Source: Sphingobacteriaceae bacterium
GTDB taxonomy: Bacteria; Bacteroidota; Bacteroidia; B-17B0; Aurantibacillaceae
Direction: 5' to 3'
Length of the DNA: 64,000 nt
NCBI GenBank assembly: GCA_947453445.1
Contig: CANGGP010000007.1
Span: 1-64,000, forward strand
How positions within the stretch are numbered: the stretch's first letter is position 1; the number at the start of each line of letters is the position of its first letter. The position numbers and the translations under genes are program-made. The notes beneath the pieces are model-generated. The model made no database searches. It was not told the origin of the DNA and worked only from the letters and a program-made list of their open reading frames with translations. Of the stretch, positions 27,885-36,351 are shown in pieces.

Positions 27885-29288
27885 CTAGTTGTGGCTGTCG
27901 ATTAAATATAGCAGGGCTCCAATAGCGGCTGCGCCTAAATTGAGTTCCCTTTTATTGATCTTATCAAAAGTGTCGGCAGCTGTGTGATGGATGTCGAAAT
28001 ACCTTTGTGTATCGGGTTCAAAGCCAATGCATGGCACACCTTGTTTTTCAAGTGCAGAAATATCTGCGCCACCGCCACCTTGTTCGATGCGGTCGATAAA
28101 ATAAGCTTGAAACAAGGGTTTCCATTGCAATACCTGCTTATACAAACCCATGGCTGTATCAACGCCAAATCCGCGCGGTGTATAACCACCGGCATCCGTT
28201 TCCAAGGCAGCGATGTGCTTTTCTTTGTGGTCTTTAGCCCACTGTGCATAAGCCATACCGCCGGCCAAACCATTTTCTTCATTCATAAATGCAACTGCCC
28301 GAATACTGTGTTTTGGTTGAATGCCCAAGGCTTTAAAGGCTGCCAAAATCTCAATACTTTGAACCACGCCCGAGCCATCGTCGTGCGCGCCTTGACCGTT
28401 ATCCCAACTGTCTAAATGCCCGCCTGTAATAATGTATTCATTGGGTTTTTGTTTGCCGGTAATTTGACCAACCACATTATAAGATAAAACATCGGGCAAG
28501 GTTTGGCAATTGGTTTGGATAAACAATTCTATATTTTTTTCTGATAATAGTGCATTGTGCAAAAGATCGGCGCCTTTATAACTGATGGCAATGGCCGGAA
28601 TTTTGGTTTTGGAAATGCTTGTATCGTAACCCATATTGCCGGTATGTGCTTCGTCGTCGGCCACAGAGGTCATGCTTCTCACCACCGAAGCAATGGCACC
28701 AAATTTTGCCGCCATACTGGCACCTTTTCCTCTGTATTTCACAGCTTCGCCATATGCATTGCCTGTTCTTATTTTACTTTGATCGAAAAACACATTGTAA
28801 AAAACAATATTGCCTTTAATGGTTTTTTCTCCGAGTTTTTCTAATTCCTCAAAATTATTCACTTCAATCACTTTTGCTTTTACACCCTTTTCGCCGGTAC
28901 CAACCGAACTACCCAAAGCAATACAATTTAAGCTCATCATTTGATTTGATTTGGTCACAAAATAACATTCTTCTTTTGCGCCTCTTACCCAATGCGGCAC
29001 CATACATGGCTGAAGAAATACCGTATCGGCACCAGCGGCATACATTGCGCGTTTGGCCCAAACAACGGCATTGGCAGCTTGTTGACTTCCGCTAATACGG
29101 CCGCCAATTTTTAAGCACAATGCTTCAAGATTACTGTAGGTTTTGCTTTGTGTTAAATAATAATCATACAACTTTCGAATGGTAACCGAATCTTGGTTTT
29201 GCGAGTTAATCGGCTTTGCGTAAAACAAGGTGCCAATCAAAACGAATAATAAATTTAAGTTGAGGTATTGTGTTTTTTTTGTTGCCAT
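27885..29288 (-). CDS. Secreted M28-family zinc aminopeptidase/carboxypeptidase Q-like
   Basis: 467 residues with an N-terminal signal anchor or peptide (about 12-29, ending PINSQ). It has a protease-associated insert (about 130-240) and the M28 catalytic domain with ITGGHLDSWDNGQGAHDDGSG (zinc His and bridging Asp), MNEENGLAGG (catalytic Glu and zinc Glu), LETDAGGYTP (zinc Asp) and FDIHHTAADT (last zinc His). All five metal ligands of the di-zinc site are present. The order and motifs are closest to the plasma glutamate carboxypeptidase (CPQ) subgroup. It likely digests peptides in the periplasm. It begins five bases after the DUF721 gene and is the last member of the lpdA-purE run. Confidence 0.9.
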   Translation of the reverse strand: MATKKTQYLNLNLLFVLIGTLFYAKPINSQNQDSVTIRKLYDYYLTQSKTYSNLEALCLKIGGRISGSQQAANAVVWAKRAMYAAGADTVFLQPCMVPHWVRGAKEECYFVTKSNQMMSLNCIALGSSVGTGEKGVKAKVIEVNNFEELEKLGEKTIKGNIVFYNVFFDQSKIRTGNAYGEAVKYRGKGASMAAKFGAIASVVRSMTSVADDEAHTGNMGYDTSISKTKIPAIAISYKGADLLHNALLSEKNIELFIQTNCQTLPDVLSYNVVGQITGKQKPNEYIITGGHLDSWDNGQGAHDDGSGVVQSIEILAAFKALGIQPKHSIRAVAFMNEENGLAGGMAYAQWAKDHKEKHIAALETDAGGYTPRGFGVDTAMGLYKQVLQWKPLFQAYFIDRIEQGGGGADISALEKQGVPCIGFEPDTQRYFDIHHTAADTFDKINKRELNLGAAAIGALLYLIDSHN

Positions 29289-29293
29289 AAATT

Positions 29294-29587
29294 TTATTTA
29301 ATCACTATTGTATCGACCAATTTATAGCCTACAAAAGTGTTGATGTTATTCAACAGCTCTTCTTTTCTAAAAGATAATTCATGTTTGAGGGCTGCAGAGC
29401 TTAAACCTACAAAAATGGTTTTATTGTTAAAATAAATTTCAGAAGTGTTTTTAGCAATCACACTTCCGGCAATGTCGGTCCAACTGTTCTTCACGGTAAA
29501 TTGCGAAATTTTCACATCCAGTTTTTCATTTTTGAATAGCTGATCAATGGCATCTCCCAATTTTATTAGATTTGATTTTTTTGCCAT
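29294..29587 (-). CDS. DUF721 (DciA-like) small protein
   Basis: 97 residues. The pattern NSWTDIAGSVIAKNTSEIYFNNKTIFVGLSSAALKHELSF, with a tryptophan-containing helix and a hydrophobic LxVxxSSxALxxEL strand, is that of DUF721. Some members (DciA) load the replicative helicase DnaB at the origin in bacteria without DnaC; whether this short version does is unknown. It starts with ATG at 29587, three bases after the stop of the YhcG-type gene, and ends five bases before the M28 peptidase. Confidence 0.82.
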   Translation of the reverse strand: MAKKSNLIKLGDAIDQLFKNEKLDVKISQFTVKNSWTDIAGSVIAKNTSEIYFNNKTIFVGLSSAALKHELSFRKEELLNNINTFVGYKLVDTIVIK

Positions 29588-29590
29588 TTC

Positions 29591-30613
29591 TTAATTGTTG
29601 TGCAAAATTTCTTTAACGCGTTTTTCCAACACTTTTTGATCAGGCAAATACAGTTGGTATTTCGAAACAAAAATTTTATTCGATAATCCTCCTGTTGCAT
29701 ATTCTACAAGCACTTCGTCTTTTTCAGCTGATAAAATAATTCCTATTGGTTCTGCATCACCGGCAACATTTTCTTCCTTTTTGAAATAATTTAAGTAAAG
29801 ATTCATTTGGCCAATATCATTGTGTTTCACGTGCCTGGTTTTTAAATCAATTAGCACAAAGCACTTTAATATGCGATGGTAAAAAACCAAATCAATATAA
29901 AAATGGTTGTTCCTTATGGTTAGTTTATATTGTCTGGCAACAAAGGCAAATCCTTTTCCTAATTCAAGTAAAAACAATTGAATATTTGAAATTAATTTTT
30001 GTTCGAGGTTTTTTTCTGTTAACCGGCTGCTCATCGGAATTTGCATGAAGTCGAGCACATAAGGGTCTTTGATGATGTGTTCACTTTTCTTTACAACATT
30101 TCCTTTTTTTGATAATTGAAGAATTTGTTTTTTATTTTTACTCAATGCCAGTCGCTCAAATAATGAAGCATTTATTTGCCGCTCCAATTCACGCATCGAC
30201 CAATTTTCAATGATACATTGTTTCTGATAAAAGGCTCTGCCAATATCGTTTGTAATACCTAGCAAAGCTACATAATGACTCCAACTCAATTTGGCAGACA
30301 CTGTCTGCCATTTTGGATAACACAAAAAAAACCGACGCATATCCAAAAGGTTTCGTCTGCCAAATCCTTTGCCATGAATTTTTTGTAAATCAGCCGAAAG
30401 CTTTGTTAATAGGGCACTTCCATACTCTGCCCGTTCATTCCCCTGTTGTTCAAATTGCACCAAGTGTCTGCCAATTTCCCAATTGGCTTTTACCAATTCA
30501 GCATTCACAGTTTTAAATGCAACTTGTCTCGCGCATTCAATACTAACCCCAATGTTTTTAATCAGGGCATTGTATTTGCTTTTCGATATTTTCAACTTTC
30601 CAACCGATGTCAT
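29591..30613 (-). CDS. YhcG-type PDDEXK nuclease-domain protein (DUF1016)
   Basis: 340 residues. The N-terminal half (about 15-165) is the DUF1016 N domain with WEIGRHLVQFEQQG and the segment GFGRRNLLDMRRFF; the C-terminal half (about 195-330) is the PD-(D/E)xK nuclease domain with FYIDLVFYHRILKCFVLIDLK holding the catalytic Asp and xK residues, then IGQMNLYLNYF. Family knowledge: such proteins occur in accessory islands, sometimes next to restriction-modification systems, and bind or cut DNA. The gene is wedged between purE and DUF721 with gaps of 13 and 3 bases, in an otherwise housekeeping operon. Natural substrate unknown. Confidence 0.87.
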   Translation of the reverse strand: MTSVGKLKISKSKYNALIKNIGVSIECARQVAFKTVNAELVKANWEIGRHLVQFEQQGNERAEYGSALLTKLSADLQKIHGKGFGRRNLLDMRRFFLCYPKWQTVSAKLSWSHYVALLGITNDIGRAFYQKQCIIENWSMRELERQINASLFERLALSKNKKQILQLSKKGNVVKKSEHIIKDPYVLDFMQIPMSSRLTEKNLEQKLISNIQLFLLELGKGFAFVARQYKLTIRNNHFYIDLVFYHRILKCFVLIDLKTRHVKHNDIGQMNLYLNYFKKEENVAGDAEPIGIILSAEKDEVLVEYATGGLSNKIFVSKYQLYLPDQKVLEKRVKEILHNN

Positions 30614-30626
30614 TTTTACAACAGTC

Positions 30627-31139
30627 TTATTTTTTCATCTCATTGCTTGCGGCAATAACCTTGTCTTTTAAACCGGTTTTAAATTCAATCATTTTTTGCA
30701 ATACCTCGTGATTTGCGCTGCCTATAATTTGCGCTGCCAAAATACCTGCATTTTGCGCAGCATTCACTGCTACAGTGGCAACAGGTACGCCATTTGGCAT
30801 CTGCACAATACTCAATAAACTATCCCAACCATCAATGCTGTTGCTGCTTTTAATTGGCACACCAATTACAGGAAGTGGTGTGAGCGAGGCCACCATGCCC
30901 GGCAAATGTGCCGCGCCGCCTGCCCCTGCAATAATCACTTGTAAACCTTTACTATGTGCATGTTTTGCATACTCAAACATTTTTTCCGGTGTGCGGTGCG
31001 CCGAAACTATATCCATTTCAAATGCGATGTCAAATTGTTTTAAAATGTCAGCCGCTGCTTGCATCACAGGCAAGTCGCTGGCACTGCCCATAATTATTCC
31101 AACTTTTTTTACACTCATTTCTTTTAAATTATTAGTCAT
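30627..31139 (-). CDS. purE: N5-carboxyaminoimidazole ribonucleotide mutase
   Basis: 170 residues from the ATG at 31139, whose A is shared with the lpdA stop (TAATG); a second ATG at 31118 (MSVKKVG) is equally close to the usual PurE start. It rearranges N5-CAIR to CAIR in purine synthesis. Signature GIIMGSASDLPVMQAA at the N-terminus, SAHRTPEKMFEYA, VIIAGAGGAAHLPGMVA and GWDSLLSIVQMPNGVPVATVAV are all conserved. No purK is visible nearby, so the substrate-forming enzyme must be elsewhere. Coupled to lpdA by the overlapping stop/start. Confidence 0.95.
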   Translation of the reverse strand: MTNNLKEMSVKKVGIIMGSASDLPVMQAAADILKQFDIAFEMDIVSAHRTPEKMFEYAKHAHSKGLQVIIAGAGGAAHLPGMVASLTPLPVIGVPIKSSNSIDGWDSLLSIVQMPNGVPVATVAVNAAQNAGILAAQIIGSANHEVLQKMIEFKTGLKDKVIAASNEMKK

Positions 31140-32545
31140 TAAATATGTATCGCTCTTTTGCCTGTTGCATCCAAACAAGCTTCTTTCATGCTTTCGGTAA
31201 AAGTAGGGTGGGCATGGCTCATTCGGCTAATGTCTTCCGCACTGGCTCTAAATTCCATGGCCACCACCGCTTCGGCAATCATATCAGCGGTTCTAGGCCC
31301 TATCATGTGAACGCCCAAAATTTCATCGGTGCTTTCATCACTTAATACTTTTACAAATCCATCGGTATCCATGCTGGCACGTGCTCTACCGCTTGCCTTA
31401 AATGGAAAACTTCCCACTTTGTATTTTTTGCCTTGTTCTTTTAATTGCTCCTCTGTATATCCTACAGCCGCTACTTCAGGCCAGGTATAAACCACACCGG
31501 GAATTAAATTGTAATTGATGTGCGGCTTTTGTCCTGCCATTTGCTCGGCCACATACACGCCTTCTTCTTCGGCTTTATGGGCTAACATGGCACCTTTTAC
31601 CACATCACCAATGGCATAAATGCCTTCTACATTGGTATGCAAATGATCATCGGTTTCAATTCTGCCACGGTTATCAAGCTTAAGCCCAATTTTATCCAAG
31701 CCCAAGTTTTCGGTGTATGGTTTTCTGCCAACCGAAACCAAACAATAATCGCCTTCAATTTTAACGGTTTCACCCTTTGTGTTTTCAACACTAACGGTTA
31801 CGTCTTTGCCGTTATTTTTCACACCGGTTACTTTGTGTTTTAGCAAAAACTCAAAACCTAAATTTTTCTTCAATACCCTTTGTAATTCCTTGCTCAAGGC
31901 ACCGTCCATACCGGGAATAATGCGGTCCATGAATTCAATAACCGTCACCTTGCTGCCCAATCTTGCATACACGCTGCCCAATTCCAAGCCAATTACGCCG
32001 CCGCCAATCACCATCAAGTGTTTTGGCACTTCGGTCATTTCCAAAGCTTCGGTAGAGGTAATCACACGCTTTTTATCAATCTCAATGCCTGGCAAAGTAG
32101 AGGGTTTTGAGCCTGTTGCCAAAATGGTTTTGCCGGTTTCAATCTGTTCTTTGCTGCCATCGGCTTTTAAAATCTCAATATGGTTTTTATCAATAAAACT
32201 ACCATGACCGGTGTACACAGTAATTTTGTTTTTTTTCATCAAAAAATTAATCCCGTCAACAGTCATTTTTATTACCCCGCGCTTTCGTTCAATCATCTGT
32301 TTGATATTTACTTTCGGCGCTTTAATATCAATACCGTGTTCTTCAAAATGATGAACAGCATTGTAATAATGTTCGCTCGAGTCCAACAAAGCTTTGGAGG
32401 GAATACAACCCACATTTAAACAGGTACCGCCCAATGACGCGTATTTTTCAACCAATGCGGTTTTCATGCCTAATTGCGCACAACGCACAGCAGCTACATA
32501 GCCGCCCGGTCCGCCTCCGATTATTGTTACATCAAATTTTTCCAT
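31139..32545 (-). CDS. lpdA: Dihydrolipoyl dehydrogenase (E3)
   Basis: 468-residue FAD/NAD flavoenzyme that reoxidises lipoyl groups of 2-oxoacid dehydrogenase complexes. FAD motif VTIIGGGPGGYVAAV at 6-20, redox-active C42-C47 in GGTCLNVGCIPSK, NAD motif VIGGGVIGLELGSVYARLG, the flavin Asp in IYAIGDV, and the C-terminal catalytic base in SHAHPTFTES. The length is standard. Located upstream of purE with a TAATG junction. No E1/E2 genes lie nearby; this may therefore be the general E3. Confidence 0.96.
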   Translation of the reverse strand: MEKFDVTIIGGGPGGYVAAVRCAQLGMKTALVEKYASLGGTCLNVGCIPSKALLDSSEHYYNAVHHFEEHGIDIKAPKVNIKQMIERKRGVIKMTVDGINFLMKKNKITVYTGHGSFIDKNHIEILKADGSKEQIETGKTILATGSKPSTLPGIEIDKKRVITSTEALEMTEVPKHLMVIGGGVIGLELGSVYARLGSKVTVIEFMDRIIPGMDGALSKELQRVLKKNLGFEFLLKHKVTGVKNNGKDVTVSVENTKGETVKIEGDYCLVSVGRKPYTENLGLDKIGLKLDNRGRIETDDHLHTNVEGIYAIGDVVKGAMLAHKAEEEGVYVAEQMAGQKPHINYNLIPGVVYTWPEVAAVGYTEEQLKEQGKKYKVGSFPFKASGRARASMDTDGFVKVLSDESTDEILGVHMIGPRTADMIAEAVVAMEFRASAEDISRMSHAHPTFTESMKEACLDATGKRAIHI

Positions 32546-32629
32546 ATCAAATAAAGACTAGTTTTCTTGTGATTTATGTGTGAATTTACGATTTATTTTT
32601 ACTGATTTTTGTTTTTTAAATTGGCCATT

Positions 32630-34225
32630 TTATCGCTGTTTGATACGTAAAAACAACCAAACAAATAACAAACAAATAGCAAGAATTGATGCACTGTACG
32701 ATAAGATATCGCCATGTGCCGAAAAGAATGTCAGATTTTTGTTGCCCTGCATTTTTTTCTCAATTACAGCTTCTTTCCACCAATTTGTTTGTGCCGACAT
32801 TTCACCAAATTCATCAATGAAACAACTAATGCCTGTATTTGCACATCGGGCGATTTGCCTTCTGTTTTCAATGGCTCGAAGCTTGGCGTAGTTTAAGTGG
32901 TGCACAAAACCCGGACTGTTATCCCACCAACCATCGTTGGTTATGATAAAAATATAATTGGCATCTAATCGAATGTATTCTGTGACATAATCGGCAAAAA
33001 TGCTTTCGTAACAAATCACAGGAGCAATGGCATTGTGATGTTTCGAATCGCTTAAAACACTTCTCTTGGCTTGTGTTCCCAAACTGCCCATGGTGCCGCC
33101 TAAATCAATGGCCAATTTTTCCAATGGTTTCATTAAAGCCGGAAAAGGCATGCGCTCCACACCGGGCACCAATTTCGATTTATGGTATACCTGCACGCCG
33201 TTACTGTCGATTTGAATGGCGCTGTTGTAAACATCATAATAAAAACCCCTGCCATCTTCACGCGCTGTGGCTGGCTTGGCTTGATCTCCTTTTTCAAATA
33301 ACAAATACGAATTGCATCCACTGATAATTTTTAAGTGCGGATATTTTTGCAATAAACTATCCTTAAACCATTGTACTTCATCACAATCATTGATGGCTGC
33401 CTCATTTAAATTCTCAGTAATAAAGGTTTCTGGAAGCACCAAATAATCGGTTTCCGCATTTATTTTTCCGCGAACCAAATTCAACATCTTTAAAAATTGT
33501 GAACGAAAATCCATCGTAAATTTTTCGTTGTAAGGATCTACATTGGGCTGTACCACCAATACTTTAATGCTCTCGTCTTTTAAACGCTGTTCTGAAAAAT
33601 AAATGCCGTACGATAAAACAACTGGTAACACAATCACAGCAACCATCTTGGCAATGGGCTTCGACCAAAAAGCAAGACCTTGATGTTGTGTGATGTTTTG
33701 ATAAACGATAACATTCACAAATAAAATCCAAAAGCTGCCACCCGAAACACCAGTAAATTCATACCATTGAATCCAATGGCTGTTAAAGGCAAATACATTG
33801 CCCAAGGTCAGCCAAGTCCAAGTTAAATCCCAAACCGAATGCCCATGCTCCCATGCCAACCAAATGGGAATGATTAACCAAATGGCCCAAGGCTGATTCA
33901 ACCGGTTTTTAATAGCCGAATAAAATTGAAAAACAATGGCCATTAACAAGGCATTTAAGATAATGGCCAAACAAGCCCCGCTAAAGGAAGCGTAGGCCAC
34001 CCACCAAGTCACGATTAAATTCCATAAAAAAAAGGCAATGTATAAAAAGGCAAATAATTTAAGCGAAGCCTTGCTTTTTTGTAATCCATTTCTGTAATGC
34101 GATTCAAGCATCAATAAGGGGACAAATCCAAAAAAGGCAAAAAACGCAAAATGAAAAATCCATCCGGCCGACAATAAAAGTGCCGCCAATAAACTGAGTA
34201 AAAAAGGACGCATTTTTATGGGCAT
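32630..34225 (-). CDS. lnt: Apolipoprotein N-acyltransferase
   Basis: 531-residue inner-membrane enzyme that N-acylates the lipid-modified cysteine of lipoproteins. Eight or so hydrophobic segments (about 7-25, 30-47, 60-85, 90-115, 125-140, 170-190, 200-220 and the last at 505-525) surround a periplasmic nitrilase-fold domain (about 225-500). The catalytic triad is visible: Glu in DYLVLPETFITE, Lys in VYHKSKLVPGVERMPF and Cys in PVICYESIFADY. The window encodes several lipoproteins that would be substrates. Monocistronic, divergent from the helicase at 34359. Confidence 0.93.
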   Translation of the reverse strand: MPIKMRPFLLSLLAALLLSAGWIFHFAFFAFFGFVPLLMLESHYRNGLQKSKASLKLFAFLYIAFFLWNLIVTWWVAYASFSGACLAIILNALLMAIVFQFYSAIKNRLNQPWAIWLIIPIWLAWEHGHSVWDLTWTWLTLGNVFAFNSHWIQWYEFTGVSGGSFWILFVNVIVYQNITQHQGLAFWSKPIAKMVAVIVLPVVLSYGIYFSEQRLKDESIKVLVVQPNVDPYNEKFTMDFRSQFLKMLNLVRGKINAETDYLVLPETFITENLNEAAINDCDEVQWFKDSLLQKYPHLKIISGCNSYLLFEKGDQAKPATAREDGRGFYYDVYNSAIQIDSNGVQVYHKSKLVPGVERMPFPALMKPLEKLAIDLGGTMGSLGTQAKRSVLSDSKHHNAIAPVICYESIFADYVTEYIRLDANYIFIITNDGWWDNSPGFVHHLNYAKLRAIENRRQIARCANTGISCFIDEFGEMSAQTNWWKEAVIEKKMQGNKNLTFFSAHGDILSYSASILAICLLFVWLFLRIKQR

Positions 34226-34332
34226 AGCCTACTAAGATACGATTATAGATTTTGGATAACCAATGCAAAATCCAATTGTTTAAATCTTGCAAAATTGTTA
34301 TCTATTTTTTTACCTTTTGCCTCCTTTAGCCG

Positions 34333-34340
34333 TATATTTG
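34333..34340 (+). promoter_or_regulatory. -7 box upstream of the helicase gene
   Basis: TATATTTG, an exact TAnnTTTG, ends 18 bases before the ATG at 34359. The only nearby TTTG (34316-34319) is 13 bases away, too close for a standard -33 element. The location supports starting the protein at 34359 and not at the earlier in-frame ATG at 34287, which would lie upstream of transcription. Confidence 0.5.
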
Positions 34341-34358
34341 CGAATTGCAATTTTTTAC

Positions 34359-35867
34359 ATGGAAGAAACCGTAACGGCCACTGAAACTCGAAAACTCTAT
34401 CCTTACCAGGAAAAAGCAGTGACAGATATTTTTAACAAACTAAAAGTTCTACCACCCAATGCCAACTTGCTTTTTCAACTTCCTACAGGTGGCGGTAAAA
34501 CCATTATTTTTAGTGAAATTGCTAAACGTTATATCCGCGAAAACGGCCGAAAAGTTTTAATCCTCACGCACCGCATCGAATTAGGTAAACAAACCTCTGA
34601 TGTGTTAACCGAAGCCGGTATTAGCAACAAGGTCATCAACAGCGAAGTAAAACACCTGCCCCAACAAAGCGATTACGCGGCTTTTATTGCATTGGTTGAA
34701 ACACTCAACAACCGCTTACAAGAAAACGACCAGTTTCTCGAAGACATTGGTTTGGTGGTTGTGGATGAGGCACACAACAATTCATTCCGAAAAATATTCC
34801 ATTACTTTAATGATGTAAACATCCTTGGTGTAACAGCCACACCCCTCAGCAGCAATAAAAAATTGCCGCTTTACCAAACATACAACGAATTAATTGTTGG
34901 TGATTCCATCTCAGCATTAATTGATCAAGGTTATTTGTGCGAAGGTCAAACAGTATCATTCGACGTGAATTTAAGTTCATTGCGTGTGGGCAACAACGGC
35001 GAATTTACAGTGGGTTCGCATGAGCTTTTGTACACCCAAGCCATTATGCAAGGCAAATTGGTTGAGGCTTACGAAGAAATTGCCAAAGGCAAAAAAACCC
35101 TCATATTTAACGCCGGTATCCTTACCAGCCGCGCAGTTTACGAAACATTTAAAGCCAAAGGTTATCCCATTAAACACCTCGATAGTACCTTCAGTGATAA
35201 AGACCGCGCTGATACACTCGATTGGTTCCGAAAAACAAAAGACGGCATACTCACATCCGTTAGTATTTTAACCACCGGTTTTGATGAGCCCGAAGTGGAA
35301 ACTATTATTTTAAACCGCGCCACAAAGTCCTTAACCCTTTACCATCAAATGATTGGAAGGGGATCGCGTGTGTTGCCCAATAAAAAAACATTCAACATTG
35401 TTGATTTAGGAAACAACTCACGCCGTTTTAATTTGTGGCAATATCCTATCGATTGGAAACACGTGTTTGCCGCTCCGCATCTATACTTAGAGCAACGTTA
35501 CAAAGACGAGTGGGATTATGAATTGGTGAACGATTACGATTTGCCGCCTGAAATAAAGGAACGTTTCTTAAACTCAAGCGCAGAAGCATTTGTGGTGCGC
35601 GACCGTTATCTCATGGCACTTCGCAAAGGCAAAAAACCGCAAGTAGTGGTTGAAGAAAGTTTGGAAGATCACTTTGCACGCATCAAAGACAACGCCGCTG
35701 ATTTCGACGAAGCACTCGAGTTGTTTAATTTATTGAGCGAAGAAATGAAATACCGCATGAAACAATTTGGTAAATGCATCAATTCAACCAATAACCACAG
35801 CGACTGGCAAAGCCAAACATACGCTTCTAAACTGCGCCGCCGATTAATGACTTACTACGCCGAATAA
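34359..35867 (+). CDS. Superfamily 2 DEAD/DEAH-box helicase
   Basis: 502 residues from the ATG at 34359; the longer frame from 34287 adds a hydrophobic stretch translated from the promoter region. RecA-like domain 1 carries YPYQEKAVTDI (Q-motif-like), Walker A LPTGGGKTIIFSEI, VVVDEAHNNSF (DEAH) and GVTATPLSS (motif III); domain 2 carries LTTGFDEPEVETIIL and YHQMIGRGSRVLPN (motif VI). This is the UvsW/SSL2-like group. A C-terminal about 120-residue extension has no recognised domain. Role in DNA or RNA metabolism is not determinable. The stop shares bases with the next ATG (TAATG). Confidence 0.9.
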   Translation: MEETVTATETRKLYPYQEKAVTDIFNKLKVLPPNANLLFQLPTGGGKTIIFSEIAKRYIRENGRKVLILTHRIELGKQTSDVLTEAGISNKVINSEVKHLPQQSDYAAFIALVETLNNRLQENDQFLEDIGLVVVDEAHNNSFRKIFHYFNDVNILGVTATPLSSNKKLPLYQTYNELIVGDSISALIDQGYLCEGQTVSFDVNLSSLRVGNNGEFTVGSHELLYTQAIMQGKLVEAYEEIAKGKKTLIFNAGILTSRAVYETFKAKGYPIKHLDSTFSDKDRADTLDWFRKTKDGILTSVSILTTGFDEPEVETIILNRATKSLTLYHQMIGRGSRVLPNKKTFNIVDLGNNSRRFNLWQYPIDWKHVFAAPHLYLEQRYKDEWDYELVNDYDLPPEIKERFLNSSAEAFVVRDRYLMALRKGKKPQVVVEESLEDHFARIKDNAADFDEALELFNLLSEEMKYRMKQFGKCINSTNNHSDWQSQTYASKLRRRLMTYYAE

Positions 35868-36133
35868 TGAACATTCCTCGCATTTATAAATTAAGCGGTT
35901 ATTTATCGCTTTTATTCGGCATCCTCGCCGCCCTTTGTGTGTACCGCATTCAATGGATGTATTACGGCATGGGCATGGCCATGATGGGTTTTATTTTTGG
36001 CACCATCAATATTTTTTTAAACACCAAATATTTCAACGACCAAGAAAAATGGCCAAAAGGTTATTTCGGCATTTTTTTAAGTTCCCTTCCGGTTTTGTTT
36101 TTAATGTTTGTGATTAACAAGTACAAAAAGTAA
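35867..36133 (+). CDS. Small three-helix membrane protein
   Basis: 88 residues with three hydrophobic stretches (about 10-28, 33-50, 62-82) and a basic C-terminus (NKYKK). The ATG shares its first base with the helicase stop (TAATG), so it is translated with the helicase. No known family is recognised. Likely inner membrane. Confidence 0.7.
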   Translation: MNIPRIYKLSGYLSLLFGILAALCVYRIQWMYYGMGMAMMGFIFGTINIFLNTKYFNDQEKWPKGYFGIFLSSLPVLFLMFVINKYKK

Positions 36134-36160
36134 TTACTTTAATTTTTCTGAACGTTTTTT

Positions 36161-36325
36161 GGGCGTGCCCCCTGAAGAGAAAGGCCGCGAATATTTTTTA
36201 GAAGCCTTTCTGCTTCAGGGGGCGGGCTTTACGCTGCAAGTCCAAGGCACTAAGGATTCCAATGCTAACACACCAGCTCGCTCGTTAAGCCACCGGCTTA
36301 CCGCCGTGCTGCAATCCCTCACGCA
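36161..36325 (+). repeat. Dispersed structured intergenic element, copy A
   Basis: Begins GGGCGTGCCCCC. A long stem is formed by CCCCCTGAAG (36168-36177) plus AGAAAGGC (36178-36185) against GCCTTTCT (36204-36211) plus CTTCAGGGGG (36213-36222), with a single bulged G at 36212. It continues CGGGCTTTACGCTGCAAG, then a second small hairpin (TAAGCC/GGCTTA, 36285-36300) and ends CAATCCCTCACGC. The same order of blocks is found at 50509-50715 (same strand) and 41213-41371 (opposite strand). Position between a rightward gene end and the hemF stop. Not coding; a rightward frame through it is chance. Confidence 0.75.
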
Positions 36326-36351
36326 GAATTTTGCACCTTAGTTTTTGTATT

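Noticed and set aside
36159-36341. Rightward 60-codon frame across structured element copy A
   Set aside because: It follows the palindromic element, has no similarity to known proteins and ends in the element; non-coding structure explains it.
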